Both the position numbers and the translations under genes were made by a program. Source: an uncultured Clostridia bacterium (lineage in GTDB: Bacteria; Bacillota; Clostridia; Christensenellales; Borkfalkiaceae). From it: a stretch of DNA of 64,000 bases. Below, piece by piece: positions 47,871 to 57,179 of this stretch. How positions within the stretch are numbered: position 1 is the stretch's first letter; each line of letters opens with the position of its first letter. Under the pieces are notes generated by a model, which was not told the origin of the DNA, did not search any database, and saw only the letters and a list, made by a program, of their open reading frames with translations. Where the stretch lies: assembly GCA_947631905.1 (NCBI GenBank), contig CANRND010000007.1, positions 16,077-80,076 on the forward strand. Reading direction: 5' to 3'.

Positions 47871-48884
47871 TTACTCTCCGTAGCCGTCCGGATTGTTCTT
47901 CTGCCAGTTCCACTGGTCGCGGCACATCTTTTCGAGGTCGTACTCCGCACGCCAGCCGAGTTCCTTTTCCGCCTTTTCCGCCGAGGCATAGCAGGCGGCG
48001 ATGTCCCCCGCTCTCCGCGGCTTGATCTTGTAGGGAAGCTCCTTTCCGCACGCTTTGGAAAACGCCTTGATCATGTCCAGCACGCTGTATCCGACGCCCG
48101 TGCCGAGATTGTAGACATAAACGCCCGCCTTTTTAAGTTTTTCGATCGCCGCAACGTGACCGCGCGCGAGATCGACAACGTGGATGTAGTCCCTTACGCC
48201 CGTGCCGTCGGGAGTGGGATAGTCGTTGCCGAACACGCCGATCTCGGCAAGTTTCCCGCTCGCCACCTGCGCCACGTAGGGCATGAGATTGTTCGGGATT
48301 CCCTTGGGGTCCTCGCCGATCAGCCCGCTCTCGTGCGCGCCCACGGGGTTAAAGTAGCGCAAGAGCGCCACCGTCCAGCCGTTGTCCGCGGCATACACGT
48401 CGCGCAGGATGTTCTCCTGCATCACCTTTGTCGCGCCGTAAGGGTTTGTGGTCGGGTTAAGACGGGTCGTCTCCTTTAAGGGCAGTTCGGCGGGGTCTCC
48501 GTACACCGTTGCCGAGGAGGAGAACACAATCTTTTTCACGCCGAATTTTTGCATCGTTTCGAGCAGTACGAGGGTGGAAACGAGGTTGTTGTCGTAATAC
48601 GCCACGGGTTTTGCAACGCTCTCCCCCACCGCTTTGAGCCCCGCAAAGTGGATGACCCAATCGATCTCGTGCGCCGTGAAGATGAGTTCCATCGCGGCGC
48701 GGTCGCGCACGTCGTTCTCGTAGAACACGACCTGTTTGCCCGTGATCTTCTCCGCGCGGGAGATCGCCTCCCTGCTCGCGTTGGAGAGATTGTCCACGAC
48801 GATCACACAGTATCCCTTGTCCAAAAGTTCCACCACGGTATGCGAGCCGATGAAGCCCGCGCCGCCCGTCACCAAGATATTCAT
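47871..48884 (-). CDS. galE: UDP-glucose 4-epimerase
   Basis: MNILVTGGAGFIGSHTVVELLDKGYCVIVVDNLSNAS. Confidence 0.96.
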   Translation of the reverse strand: MNILVTGGAGFIGSHTVVELLDKGYCVIVVDNLSNASREAISRAEKITGKQVVFYENDVRDRAAMELIFTAHEIDWVIHFAGLKAVGESVAKPVAYYDNNLVSTLVLLETMQKFGVKKIVFSSSATVYGDPAELPLKETTRLNPTTNPYGATKVMQENILRDVYAADNGWTVALLRYFNPVGAHESGLIGEDPKGIPNNLMPYVAQVASGKLAEIGVFGNDYPTPDGTGVRDYIHVVDLARGHVAAIEKLKKAGVYVYNLGTGVGYSVLDMIKAFSKACGKELPYKIKPRRAGDIAACYASAEKAEKELGWRAEYDLEKMCRDQWNWQKNNPDGYGE

Positions 48885-49010
48885 ATTACACTCCTTTTTC
48901 CCATTATAGCAGAAATGCGGAAAGATTGCAACCGAACGCAAGGGCAGAACGCATTCCGCGCAAAAGTTTTCGGTTGACTTTTTTCCGCTTTTCCGTTACA
49001 ATGGACAAGG

Positions 49011-49142
49011 TCAGCCGTTGAGCCAATCGTCTTTGAGCTTTACAAGCTCTTTGGCGAGTTTTCCGCACTCGGCGGGCGAAGCGCCTTTCAAGCGCTCTTC
49101 GAGGGCGCGCACGGCGAAAAGCTGTCTGCATTTTTTCTTCAT
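49011..49142 (-). CDS. possible 43-aa small protein
   Basis: MKKKCRQLFAVRALEERLKGASPAECGKLAKELVKLKDDWLNG; no clear SD, antisense to the probable ABC-F leader. Confidence 0.3.
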   Translation of the reverse strand: MKKKCRQLFAVRALEERLKGASPAECGKLAKELVKLKDDWLNG

Positions 49143-49172
49143 ATTCTTAGTTTCGGAAGGCGGCGGAAAGTT

Positions 49173-51029
49173 ATGCTTCTCTCCCTCGAAAACGTCACGT
49201 TCGGCTATCTCGGCGTTCCCACGGTGGAAAACGTCTCTTTTTCTCTGCACGAAAAGGAGCGCGTGGGGCTTTTGGGCGGCAACGGCGCGGGAAAAACCAC
49301 CCTTTTGAAACTCATTTTGGGCGAACTTTCCCCCGACGGCGGCAACGTGTTCGTAAAGAGCGGGCTTCGCATCGGCTACCTTGCGCAGAGCGGCGGGTTC
49401 GAGTCGGACTCCACCGTGTACGAGGCGATGAAAGAGGTATTTGCGGAGGACGAACGGCTCATTTCCCGCCTTGCCGAAACGCAGGAGCAATTTGCCCGCG
49501 CCGCGGAAGCGGAACGCCCCGCCCTCTCTTCGCAGATCGAGAGCCTGCAAAAACGCATCGCCGCGCGGGACAGTTACCATACCGACGTGCGCATCCGCAC
49601 CGTTCTCGGCGGCATGGGGTTCGGGGAGATGTTCGATCAGACCGTTTCCACGATGTCGGGCGGGGAAAAGACGCGGTTACAGCTCTGCCGCCTCCTGCTC
49701 GAAGATCCCGAACTGCTCATTTTGGACGAACCGACCAACCACCTCGACGTAAAGACCCTCTTCTGGCTCGAAGACTATCTGCTCACCCTGAAAGGCGCGC
49801 TCCTCGTCGTCTCGCACGACCGCTATTTTTTGGACCGACTGACTTCGCGCACCCTCGAACTCGAAGGCAAAAAGGTGACCGCTTACAAGGGCAACTATTC
49901 CAAGTATAAAATTTTGAAAGAGGAGCGGTACAAAGAAGAACTCCGCGCCTACGAAAAACAGCAGGAAGAGATCGCAAAACTGCAAGGATATGTGGATAAA
50001 AACCTTGTCCGCGCGACCACCGCAAAGAGCGCGCTCTCCCGCATGAACAAGCTCGAACGCATGGAAGTTCTCGAAAAACCGGCTCCCCCGCCCGCGCCGC
50101 CGCGCTTCCATTTCGAATACGACGAACGGCCGTATGAAACCGTGATCTTCGCTCCCCGCTTCGACCTCTATGCCGAGGAAAAACTTCTGCTTAAAGACGC
50201 GTCGTTCACCCTCATGCGCGGGGAAAAGTGCGCGCTCGTGGGCGAAAACGGCACGGGAAAATCCACTCTCCTCAAATTTTTGAAGAAAGAAAGCGACAAA
50301 GTGCGGCACGCGAAGTTTGTGAAGATCGGCTATTATGACCAGGAGAACGCCGACCTCGACCCCGAGGAGCGGGTCCTCGACGCCTTTTGGGGGAAACATT
50401 CCCGCCTTACGCAAACGGACGCGCGAAAGGTTCTGGCGCAGGCGGGACTTTTTGCCGAAGACATGGAAAAGAAAGTGAAAGAGCTTTCGGGGGGACTTCG
50501 GGCAAAACTCTCGCTCGCGGTCCTCGAAGAGGAGCGCGCAAACGTCCTCTTTCTGGACGAGCCTACCAACCACCTCGACCTGCCCGCGCGCGAATCGCTC
50601 GAAGAAGGCCTGAAAAATTTCGGCGGCACCCTCCTCTTTGTCTCGCACGACAGGCGGTTCATCGAGGCGCTCGCGGATAAGATCGTTCTCATCGAAAACG
50701 GCAGGCTGAGGGTATTTGCGGGCAATTATGCGGCCTTTCTCGAAGAACAGCGAGCGCGGGAAAGCGCGCCCGCCGCAAAAAAGGAAGAGAAAGAAAAAAG
50801 CGCCTCCTACCGCAGCAGGGAGGAGCGCGCCAAAGAGGCGAGGACGAAACAGCGCACCAAAGAGATCGAAAGCCGCCTCGAAGCGCTCGAAGCGGAGGAA
50901 GAGGCGCTCAACGTATCGCTTGCGGAATGCGCGGCGGATTACCGCAAAGTGCGGGAGATCACCGCGCGTTTAGAAGAACTGCACGCCGAGTCGGACGCGC
51001 TCTACGCGGAATACGAAACGCTCATCTGA
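49173..51029 (+). CDS. ABC-F family ATP-binding protein
   Basis: Two Walker A (GGNGAGKTTLL, GENGTGKSTLL) and LDEPTNHLD motifs, no TM. Confidence 0.94.
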   Translation: MLLSLENVTFGYLGVPTVENVSFSLHEKERVGLLGGNGAGKTTLLKLILGELSPDGGNVFVKSGLRIGYLAQSGGFESDSTVYEAMKEVFAEDERLISRLAETQEQFARAAEAERPALSSQIESLQKRIAARDSYHTDVRIRTVLGGMGFGEMFDQTVSTMSGGEKTRLQLCRLLLEDPELLILDEPTNHLDVKTLFWLEDYLLTLKGALLVVSHDRYFLDRLTSRTLELEGKKVTAYKGNYSKYKILKEERYKEELRAYEKQQEEIAKLQGYVDKNLVRATTAKSALSRMNKLERMEVLEKPAPPPAPPRFHFEYDERPYETVIFAPRFDLYAEEKLLLKDASFTLMRGEKCALVGENGTGKSTLLKFLKKESDKVRHAKFVKIGYYDQENADLDPEERVLDAFWGKHSRLTQTDARKVLAQAGLFAEDMEKKVKELSGGLRAKLSLAVLEEERANVLFLDEPTNHLDLPARESLEEGLKNFGGTLLFVSHDRRFIEALADKIVLIENGRLRVFAGNYAAFLEEQRARESAPAAKKEEKEKSASYRSREERAKEARTKQRTKEIESRLEALEAEEEALNVSLAECAADYRKVREITARLEELHAESDALYAEYETLI

Positions 51030-51044
51030 CGATTGTGCGTAAAA

Positions 51045-51075
51045 AACCGAGGCTTTTCCGCCTCGGTTTTTCCTT
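51045..51075 (+). terminator. intrinsic terminator of ABC-F gene
   Basis: AACCGAGGC-TTTTCC-GCCTCGGTT followed by T-rich tract. Confidence 0.85.
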
Positions 51076-51079
51076 TTTT

Positions 51080-51193
51080 AGTACTATGTCTGTCATAATC
51101 GCAATACTATGTCACGCATAATAACCGTGTTTATGTCTGACATAGTATTACTAAAAACGCAAGGCGTAGTATTATGTCACACATAGTATACTA
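51080..51193. repeat. array of four TATGTC...CATA palindromes, locus B
   Basis: TATGTCTGTCATA, TATGTCACGCATA, TATGTCTGACATA, TATGTCACACATA within ~110 bp. Confidence 0.85.
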
Positions 51194-51202
51194 TATTTTG
51201 TT

Positions 51203-51616
51203 TTAATCGATGTTGATGGTTTTGGACACGGGCTTTTTTGGCTGCATCTTGGGAACGCTGAGGCTGAGGATCCCGTTTTCATACTTTGCTTTCACGTTTT
51301 CCTGCTCCACGTCCTCCCCCACGTAGTAGCTTCTGCGGCAGGACACTCTGCACTCCCTGCGCAGATAGCGCGCGTTCTTGTTCTCCTCTTTCTCCGCCTT
51401 TTCCGCACCGACGGTGAGATAGCCGTTTTCCAAAGAGACGCTGATCTCGCTCTTCTCAAAACCGGGAAGTTCGATTTCAAGCTCGTAGCTTTGGTCTGTT
51501 TCGCGGATGTCCGTGCGCATGCTGTCGAGCTTTTCGTCGTAGAACATGGGGCGGAAGAAGTCGTCGAGCGCGTCGAAAATGTCGTTTTGGGGTCTTGTCT
51601 GTAAATAATTTTTCAT
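51203..51616 (-). CDS. Hsp20/alpha-crystallin family small heat shock protein
   Basis: DIRETDQSYELEIELPGFEKSEISVSLENGYLTVGAEK...VKAKYENGILSLSVPK. Confidence 0.94.
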   Translation of the reverse strand: MKNYLQTRPQNDIFDALDDFFRPMFYDEKLDSMRTDIRETDQSYELEIELPGFEKSEISVSLENGYLTVGAEKAEKEENKNARYLRRECRVSCRRSYYVGEDVEQENVKAKYENGILSLSVPKMQPKKPVSKTINID

Positions 51617-51747
51617 CCTTTTTTCTCCTTTCCCTTGCGGGAGTTTCTTTTCATCTTATTTATACCTCTTTTTCGAAGTTCTAAAACGATCGGAAAAAAA
51701 TTTCATAAAAAAAGGAGGGGCTCGCCCTCTTTTTTTGTGAAATTCCG

Positions 51748-52545
51748 TCAGTTGTTCGAAGAACCGCTGCTCGCGCTCCCCGCCGCCGAAGCGATTTGGA
51801 GAATGTAGTAGAGCAGTTCGAGCGCCGAGAGGATCAGATCGTTGACATATTGGATGTTGTAGAGCTTAAACAGCTTCTTTATGTCCTCGATCTCCTCCTC
51901 GGTCGCCATTTCGTTTTCGCGGAGAAGTTCATAGGCCCTTTCCTGCGCTCTTTTTTCCGTTTTAAGCGTCATCAGCGAAAGAACAAAGGAGAGCAGATAG
52001 AACCCCGCGCCCAGCGCCGCGAAGACGATCGTCACCCAGCCGTTCGTATGTAACAGCAGAAAATCGAGCAAAACGCCCACGACAATGAGCGGGATAAAGG
52101 CAAGGGGACCGAACGTGATGAGCGGGATGAGCCGTATCCGCGCTTTCATTGCGGGATCGCCCTCCTTGTCGAGTACGGCAAGCGCGGACTTCTGCACCCC
52201 CATAGCGAGCGCGGTAACGCTCTTTTTGTGCCTTGTGAGCCTTCTGAGACGCACTTTCTTGAAATAGTGGCTGTAACTGTTGCCGAACATGAGCGAACCC
52301 ACCGTTTTTACCTTGATGTGTTCCAGCCCGTTGGCGTCCAAGATCTTTCTCGCCGCTTCCACGCCCGTGAGGCCCGCGCTGTTCTCTTTGCGGTTGAAGC
52401 GGAAGTACTTGATACCGAGTACGATGCTTACCGTCAGGGAAACGAGCGCGACAAGAATGATGAGCGCGCCCACGACCAGGATGGCAAGCCCGAGCGACGG
52501 GTTGCCGTTGCCCGCTTCGTTGAGCAATTCTTCCCAAATATCCAT
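51748..52545 (-). CDS. hypothetical membrane protein
   Basis: MDIWEELLNEAGNGNPSLGLAILVVGALIILVAL..., several TMs. Confidence 0.75.
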   Translation of the reverse strand: MDIWEELLNEAGNGNPSLGLAILVVGALIILVALVSLTVSIVLGIKYFRFNRKENSAGLTGVEAARKILDANGLEHIKVKTVGSLMFGNSYSHYFKKVRLRRLTRHKKSVTALAMGVQKSALAVLDKEGDPAMKARIRLIPLITFGPLAFIPLIVVGVLLDFLLLHTNGWVTIVFAALGAGFYLLSFVLSLMTLKTEKRAQERAYELLRENEMATEEEIEDIKKLFKLYNIQYVNDLILSALELLYYILQIASAAGSASSGSSNN

Positions 52546-52660
52546 GACAAATCTCCCTTTTTTTGATTTTATTCCATTATACGACAAATATTTTAAGCGG
52601 TCAAGCGTTCCCGAAAAAAATGCCCGCCGCGGAATGTCCGTAGCGGGCTATCGAAACATC

Positions 52661-53833
52661 CTAAATTTTGGCTACGCCCGAGGCCCTCGCCGCCGCCGCG
52701 ACCGCTCGCGCCACCGCCTCGTGCGCCCGCATATCGTAGGCGTAGGGCAGGATATAGCCTCTTCCGAGTTCCTCTTCCTCTACACAGGAGGCGATCGCCT
52801 GCGAAGCCGCATACATCATGCCGAAGTCGATCTTTTTCGCCCGCACGTCGAGCGCGCCGCGGAAAAGCCCCGGGAAGACGAGAACGTTGTTGATTTGGTT
52901 GGGTTTTTCGGAGGAACCCGTGCCGACGACCGCCGCGCCCGCCTCCAAAGCGTCCTCCCGCGAAATTTCGGGGGTGGGATTGGCGCAGGCGAACACAACG
53001 GCGTCCCGCGCCATCGAACGCACCATCTCTTTCGTGACGCAATCCGGACCCGAAACGCCGATAAACGCGTCGGCGCCCTTCATCGCGCCGGAAAGCAGGC
53101 CTCTGCGGCGTTCCCCGTTGGTTTTCAGGGCGATCTCCCGTTGCGCGGGCGGAAGCCGTCCGTCCCTCTCGTCGAGGATCCCCTGCCTGTCGCAGAGAAC
53201 GACGTCCCCCACTTTCATCTTCAACAAAAATTCGGCAATGGCAACGCCCGCCGCCCCCGCGCCGTTGATGACGACGCGCACATGTTCCATTTTCTTCCCC
53301 ACAAGTTTGAGCGCGTTGAGAAGCGCCGCCGCCACGACAATGGCCGTCCCGTGCTGGTCGTCGTGAAAGACGGGGATATCGAGGTCCTCGATGAGCCGCC
53401 GCTCGATCCCGAAACAGCGGGGGGCCGCTATATCTTCGAGGTTGATGCCGCCGAACGAACCCGACAGAAGCTCTATGGTGCGGACGATCTCCTCGGGGTC
53501 TTTCGTGCGGAGGCACAGCGGAACGGCGTCTACGCCGCCGAACGCCTTAAAAAGGGCGCATTTGCCCTCCATGACGGGCATGCCCGCCTCGGGGCCGATG
53601 TCGCCCAGGCCCAAAATTGCGGTGCCGTCCGTGATCACCGCAACCGTATTCCAGCGGCGGGTGAGTTCGAAGCTCTTTTCAAGGTCCTTTTGGATGGCAA
53701 GGCACGGCTCCGCCACGCCGGGGGTATAGGCGAGGGAGAGTTTTTCGCGGCTGTCCACCTCCACGCGGGGCGTAATTTCGATCTTGCCCCGCCACTCGGC
53801 GTGTTTTTTGAGGGATTCTTCTCTGTAATTCAT
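52661..53833 (-). CDS. NAD(P)-dependent malic enzyme
   Basis: YTPGVAEPCLAI...AVITDGTAILGLGDIGPEAGMPVMEGK...FHDDQHGTAIV. Confidence 0.95.
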   Translation of the reverse strand: MNYREESLKKHAEWRGKIEITPRVEVDSREKLSLAYTPGVAEPCLAIQKDLEKSFELTRRWNTVAVITDGTAILGLGDIGPEAGMPVMEGKCALFKAFGGVDAVPLCLRTKDPEEIVRTIELLSGSFGGINLEDIAAPRCFGIERRLIEDLDIPVFHDDQHGTAIVVAAALLNALKLVGKKMEHVRVVINGAGAAGVAIAEFLLKMKVGDVVLCDRQGILDERDGRLPPAQREIALKTNGERRRGLLSGAMKGADAFIGVSGPDCVTKEMVRSMARDAVVFACANPTPEISREDALEAGAAVVGTGSSEKPNQINNVLVFPGLFRGALDVRAKKIDFGMMYAASQAIASCVEEEELGRGYILPYAYDMRAHEAVARAVAAAARASGVAKI

Positions 53834-53926
53834 CTTGCGCTTCTCCTGTTCCGCACCATTATAGAGCAGAACCCCCCTTTCCGTCAAGCGTTTGCCCTGC
53901 GCGGTCCGCTTGAAAACGCGCCCGCG

Positions 53927-54634
53927 TCAGGAAAAACAGTCGCCCGCATTCACAATGGCAAGGCACAGTTCCGCTTGCAGGTACCTTAAATCCTTTGCAT
54001 AGAGAATGCCGTCCGCGATCTCCGTTCCCCGCCGCTCCGCCGCGGCAAGGCGGACGTTCCAAAGCCCGAAAAGGTTTTCTTCATTCCCGCCGCGCAACCC
54101 TTTGAGCGCTTTTACCACGCCGCGCACCGCGACCCGCGCTTCTTCCTGCGAAAGGTCGGCGCGTTCCAGCCCGTTGGCCGTGTCATAGAGAATGCGCGCG
54201 CAGGTCTCCGCCGTTTCGAGATTTCCCTCCACACGGCTTTTTTGCGCCGCATTTTTGCCCTCTAAGACGAAATCCGAGCCGCTCAGGGTGAGAATGCGGG
54301 TTGCGATCTCTTTCTCTTCCATCGCGCTTTGCACGCGCTCTGCGTCCGTCACGCGGAAGTAACAGGCGAGAACGACGCAGCTCCCGCCCGCCGTATCCAG
54401 ACGGAATCCCGCGCCGCCCGAAAGATATACCTGCCCCGCGACCGCCGCCGCGGTGGTCTCCTCGCAGTCGCGCACGAGAAAGTAGTACTCCCTCTCCGCC
54501 GAGACGCGCGCGTAATCCCGCCCGTACCAGAAGAACACGCCCACGAACAGCCCCACCGTCAATAAAAACACCGCGAGAGCGGCAAGAAACGTCGCCGCGC
54601 TCAGACGGCCCCCGCTCTTTTGAAAACTTCCCAT
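53927..54634 (-). CDS. hypothetical membrane-anchored protein
   Basis: One N-terminal TM then soluble domain; ORF track gives upstream start 54670. Confidence 0.65.
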   Translation of the reverse strand: MGSFQKSGGRLSAATFLAALAVFLLTVGLFVGVFFWYGRDYARVSAEREYYFLVRDCEETTAAAVAGQVYLSGGAGFRLDTAGGSCVVLACYFRVTDAERVQSAMEEKEIATRILTLSGSDFVLEGKNAAQKSRVEGNLETAETCARILYDTANGLERADLSQEEARVAVRGVVKALKGLRGGNEENLFGLWNVRLAAAERRGTEIADGILYAKDLRYLQAELCLAIVNAGDCFS

Positions 54635-54689
54635 ACCCCATTTTATGCAGAGCCGCGCGGCGTTTATCACGCCGCGCGGCTCATCGGGT

Positions 54690-55880
54690 TTATCGCCTGC
54701 GTCTTAACATGTCTCCCTCTTGAAGGGGATACGGGCATTCGAACGTGTACCGCTCTTGCACGAGTTTTGCATCGGGACAGGGTTCTCCCGCAGCGTTGCG
54801 CAGATCTTTTACGGCGATCTCTCTCCCGAAATACCCGTCGGGAGACAAAATTTCGAGCGTGTCGCCCTCGCGGAAGCGGTTGCGCATCTCCACGAGGACC
54901 CGCCCGTCCCGTGAGCCGAGAACGTTTGCGATATATACGCATTTCCCCTCGGGGACGGAATTTTCATAGTCCTCCGTTTCGCGGTTTTCGCCCAGCGCAT
55001 AGGCAGTGGTGAACGCGCGGCGGGCGGCGCAGCCGAGTTCCCCGCCCAAAGCCGCGGTATATCCGCCGTCCATGATGCGGCGGTAGGCGTTTACGACCGT
55101 CGCAAGATAGTATTCGCTCTTCATTCTGCCCTCGATTTTGAACGAACACACGCCCGCGGCGGCAAGTTCTTTGAGATAGCGGCTCATGTTGAGGTCGCGG
55201 CTGTTGAGAATGTACGCGCCACGCCCGTCCTCTTCGATCTCGTACCACTCTTTCGTCCTGCTCTCCCCGCTCTGGATGCGGTAACGCCAGCGGCACGCCT
55301 GCACGCACTCGCCGCGGTTGCTCTTCCTGCCGTCGAGGTAGTCGGAAAGGAGACACCTGCCGCTGTAAGAGATGCACATCGCGCCGTGGACGAACGCTTC
55401 CAATTCCAGATCGGGAACTGCGGCGTGGATCTCGGAAATCTCTTCGAGGGAAAGCTCGCGGGCAAGCACGGCGCGGACTGCGCCGAGATCGCGGTACATG
55501 GCGGCAGTCTCGCGGTTGAGGGTGTTCGCCTGCGTGGAAATGTGAACGGGAAGCTCGGGCGCGACTCTCCTGCAAAGGCGGAACGCCCCGAGATCGGAGA
55601 TGAGGACGCCGTCCGCTTTGAGTTCATTAAGAAGCCCGAAATACCGCGTAAGCGCGGCGAAATCGCCGTTCCGTGCAAAGATATTGGCGCAGATGTACAC
55701 CTTTTTGCCGCAACCGTGGGCAAAGGAGAGCGCGGCGGCAAGTTCCTCGTCGGTAAAGTTATCCGCAAAAGAGCGCAAAGAAAACGCCTTGCCGCCGAGG
55801 TAGACGGCGTCGGCGCCGTAGTAGATCGCGGTTTTGAGTTTTTGGAAATTGCCCGCGGGGGCGAGAAGTTCGGGTTTCAT
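54690..55880 (-). CDS. trhP: U32 family peptidase, TrhP-like tRNA hydroxylation protein
   Basis: MKPELLAPAGNFQKLKTAIYYGADAVYLGGKAFSLR...EAFVHGAMCISYSGRCLLSDYLDGRKSNRGECVQACRW. Confidence 0.85.
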   Translation of the reverse strand: MKPELLAPAGNFQKLKTAIYYGADAVYLGGKAFSLRSFADNFTDEELAAALSFAHGCGKKVYICANIFARNGDFAALTRYFGLLNELKADGVLISDLGAFRLCRRVAPELPVHISTQANTLNRETAAMYRDLGAVRAVLARELSLEEISEIHAAVPDLELEAFVHGAMCISYSGRCLLSDYLDGRKSNRGECVQACRWRYRIQSGESRTKEWYEIEEDGRGAYILNSRDLNMSRYLKELAAAGVCSFKIEGRMKSEYYLATVVNAYRRIMDGGYTAALGGELGCAARRAFTTAYALGENRETEDYENSVPEGKCVYIANVLGSRDGRVLVEMRNRFREGDTLEILSPDGYFGREIAVKDLRNAAGEPCPDAKLVQERYTFECPYPLQEGDMLRRRR

Positions 55881-56467
55881 CGTTTGATACTGACGGCGAT
55901 TCCCTCGCCGTAATCGTAAAATTTTGTCTCAAAGACGGGATCGTTTTGCAGTTGCTGCCGATATTCTGCAAGGTGTAAGGCGAGCATCCTCCGCTTCTTC
56001 GGCACGGCTTCCATCTCTTTCCCGAGGAAAAAAACGTCGTCCGAGAGCAAAACGCCGCCCCGCTTCAACAGCCGCTTGCAGTCGGGAAGATAGCGCAGAT
56101 ACTGCACTTTCGGCCCGTCCGCAAAGATCAGGTCGTACTCCCCTTGGAGCAAGGGCAGGATCTCCCCCGCGTCCCCCTCGAAGAGGGTCACGCGGTCGGA
56201 AAATGCAAACCGTATGAAGTTTTCGCGCGCTTTTGCCGTGCGCACGGGGTCAAGCTCGATCCCCGTATAGCGGGCGCCGCACACCGTGAGCATGGCGCAC
56301 GCCGTCAGCCCCTCGGCCGTCCCGATCTCCAAAATGCGCGCGGGAGAGCGCTCCCTGCACAGGGACAAGAGATATGCGAGCGTTTCGTCCGCGCATGTGG
56401 GGTCCCGCACCGTTTTAGCGGCTTCCCTGAGCGCAAGCAGGGCGGGCGGCAATCCGTTCAGTTCCAT
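55877..56467 (-). CDS. trmR: O-methyltransferase, TrmR-like
   Basis: RILEIGTAEGLTACAML...YDLIFADGPKVQYLRYLPDCKRLLKRGGVLLSDDV; 4-bp overlap with trhP. Confidence 0.8.
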   Translation of the reverse strand: MELNGLPPALLALREAAKTVRDPTCADETLAYLLSLCRERSPARILEIGTAEGLTACAMLTVCGARYTGIELDPVRTAKARENFIRFAFSDRVTLFEGDAGEILPLLQGEYDLIFADGPKVQYLRYLPDCKRLLKRGGVLLSDDVFFLGKEMEAVPKKRRMLALHLAEYRQQLQNDPVFETKFYDYGEGIAVSIKR

Positions 56468-57126
56468 TCCGCTTCGCTCGCGGCAACGCGCGCTTCATAG
56501 GCCCTTCCCAAAATACGCCCGAGGACGGGGAAAGGAGAATTTACCGCCGCCTGCGGGAGCGGTTCGTTGTTGTTCGTGCAGAATACGCGGTGAAAGACCG
56601 CCGTTAAAACCGCGATCTGGTCCTTGTAGATCTCGGCATGGGCGCACTCGGTGCGAAATTCCTCGTACTCGGTGCGGGCGGTGGAAATATCCCCCTCGTC
56701 GAGCTTGATGAGGATGAAATAATACGCCGTCATGTACTTCCAGCCCTTGCCGCCGTTGTGGCGGAGAACGTCGACGTACCGCTTGGCGGCGGGAAGATCA
56801 TCGAGCGCCATGCTCGCGCGGATGTACCGCATGATCGCCACGATGCGCACGAGGAAGAAAAAGGGACTCTTCATCTTTTTTTCGATGAGGGCGCGCTCCT
56901 CGTCGTATTTTTTCTCCTCGCAAAGTTTGCCGCATTTCAGATTGAGATTGTCCTGCATGACGATCTTTGCAAGGAGAAGAAGTACAAACACGGCAGCGGC
57001 GAGAAGAATGACGCCGCCGACGATCTCGCGGGGCTCGCTGTCCAAAACGAGGACGACGATCCCGAACGCGAGGAAGATCGCCGCGCAGATCGGCAAGCCG
57101 ATGTAGACAAACAAATTCCGTTTCAT
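56458..57126 (-). CDS. hypothetical membrane protein
   Basis: Two N-terminal TMs then soluble helical domain; SD before MKRNLFVY. Confidence 0.75.
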   Translation of the reverse strand: MKRNLFVYIGLPICAAIFLAFGIVVLVLDSEPREIVGGVILLAAAVFVLLLLAKIVMQDNLNLKCGKLCEEKKYDEERALIEKKMKSPFFFLVRIVAIMRYIRASMALDDLPAAKRYVDVLRHNGGKGWKYMTAYYFILIKLDEGDISTARTEYEEFRTECAHAEIYKDQIAVLTAVFHRVFCTNNNEPLPQAAVNSPFPVLGRILGRAYEARVAASEAEWN

Positions 57127-57179
57127 ATTTTTTCTCCTTTCACGGTGTTTGTTTCGGAAAACCGCCAAACGCCGCGGTC

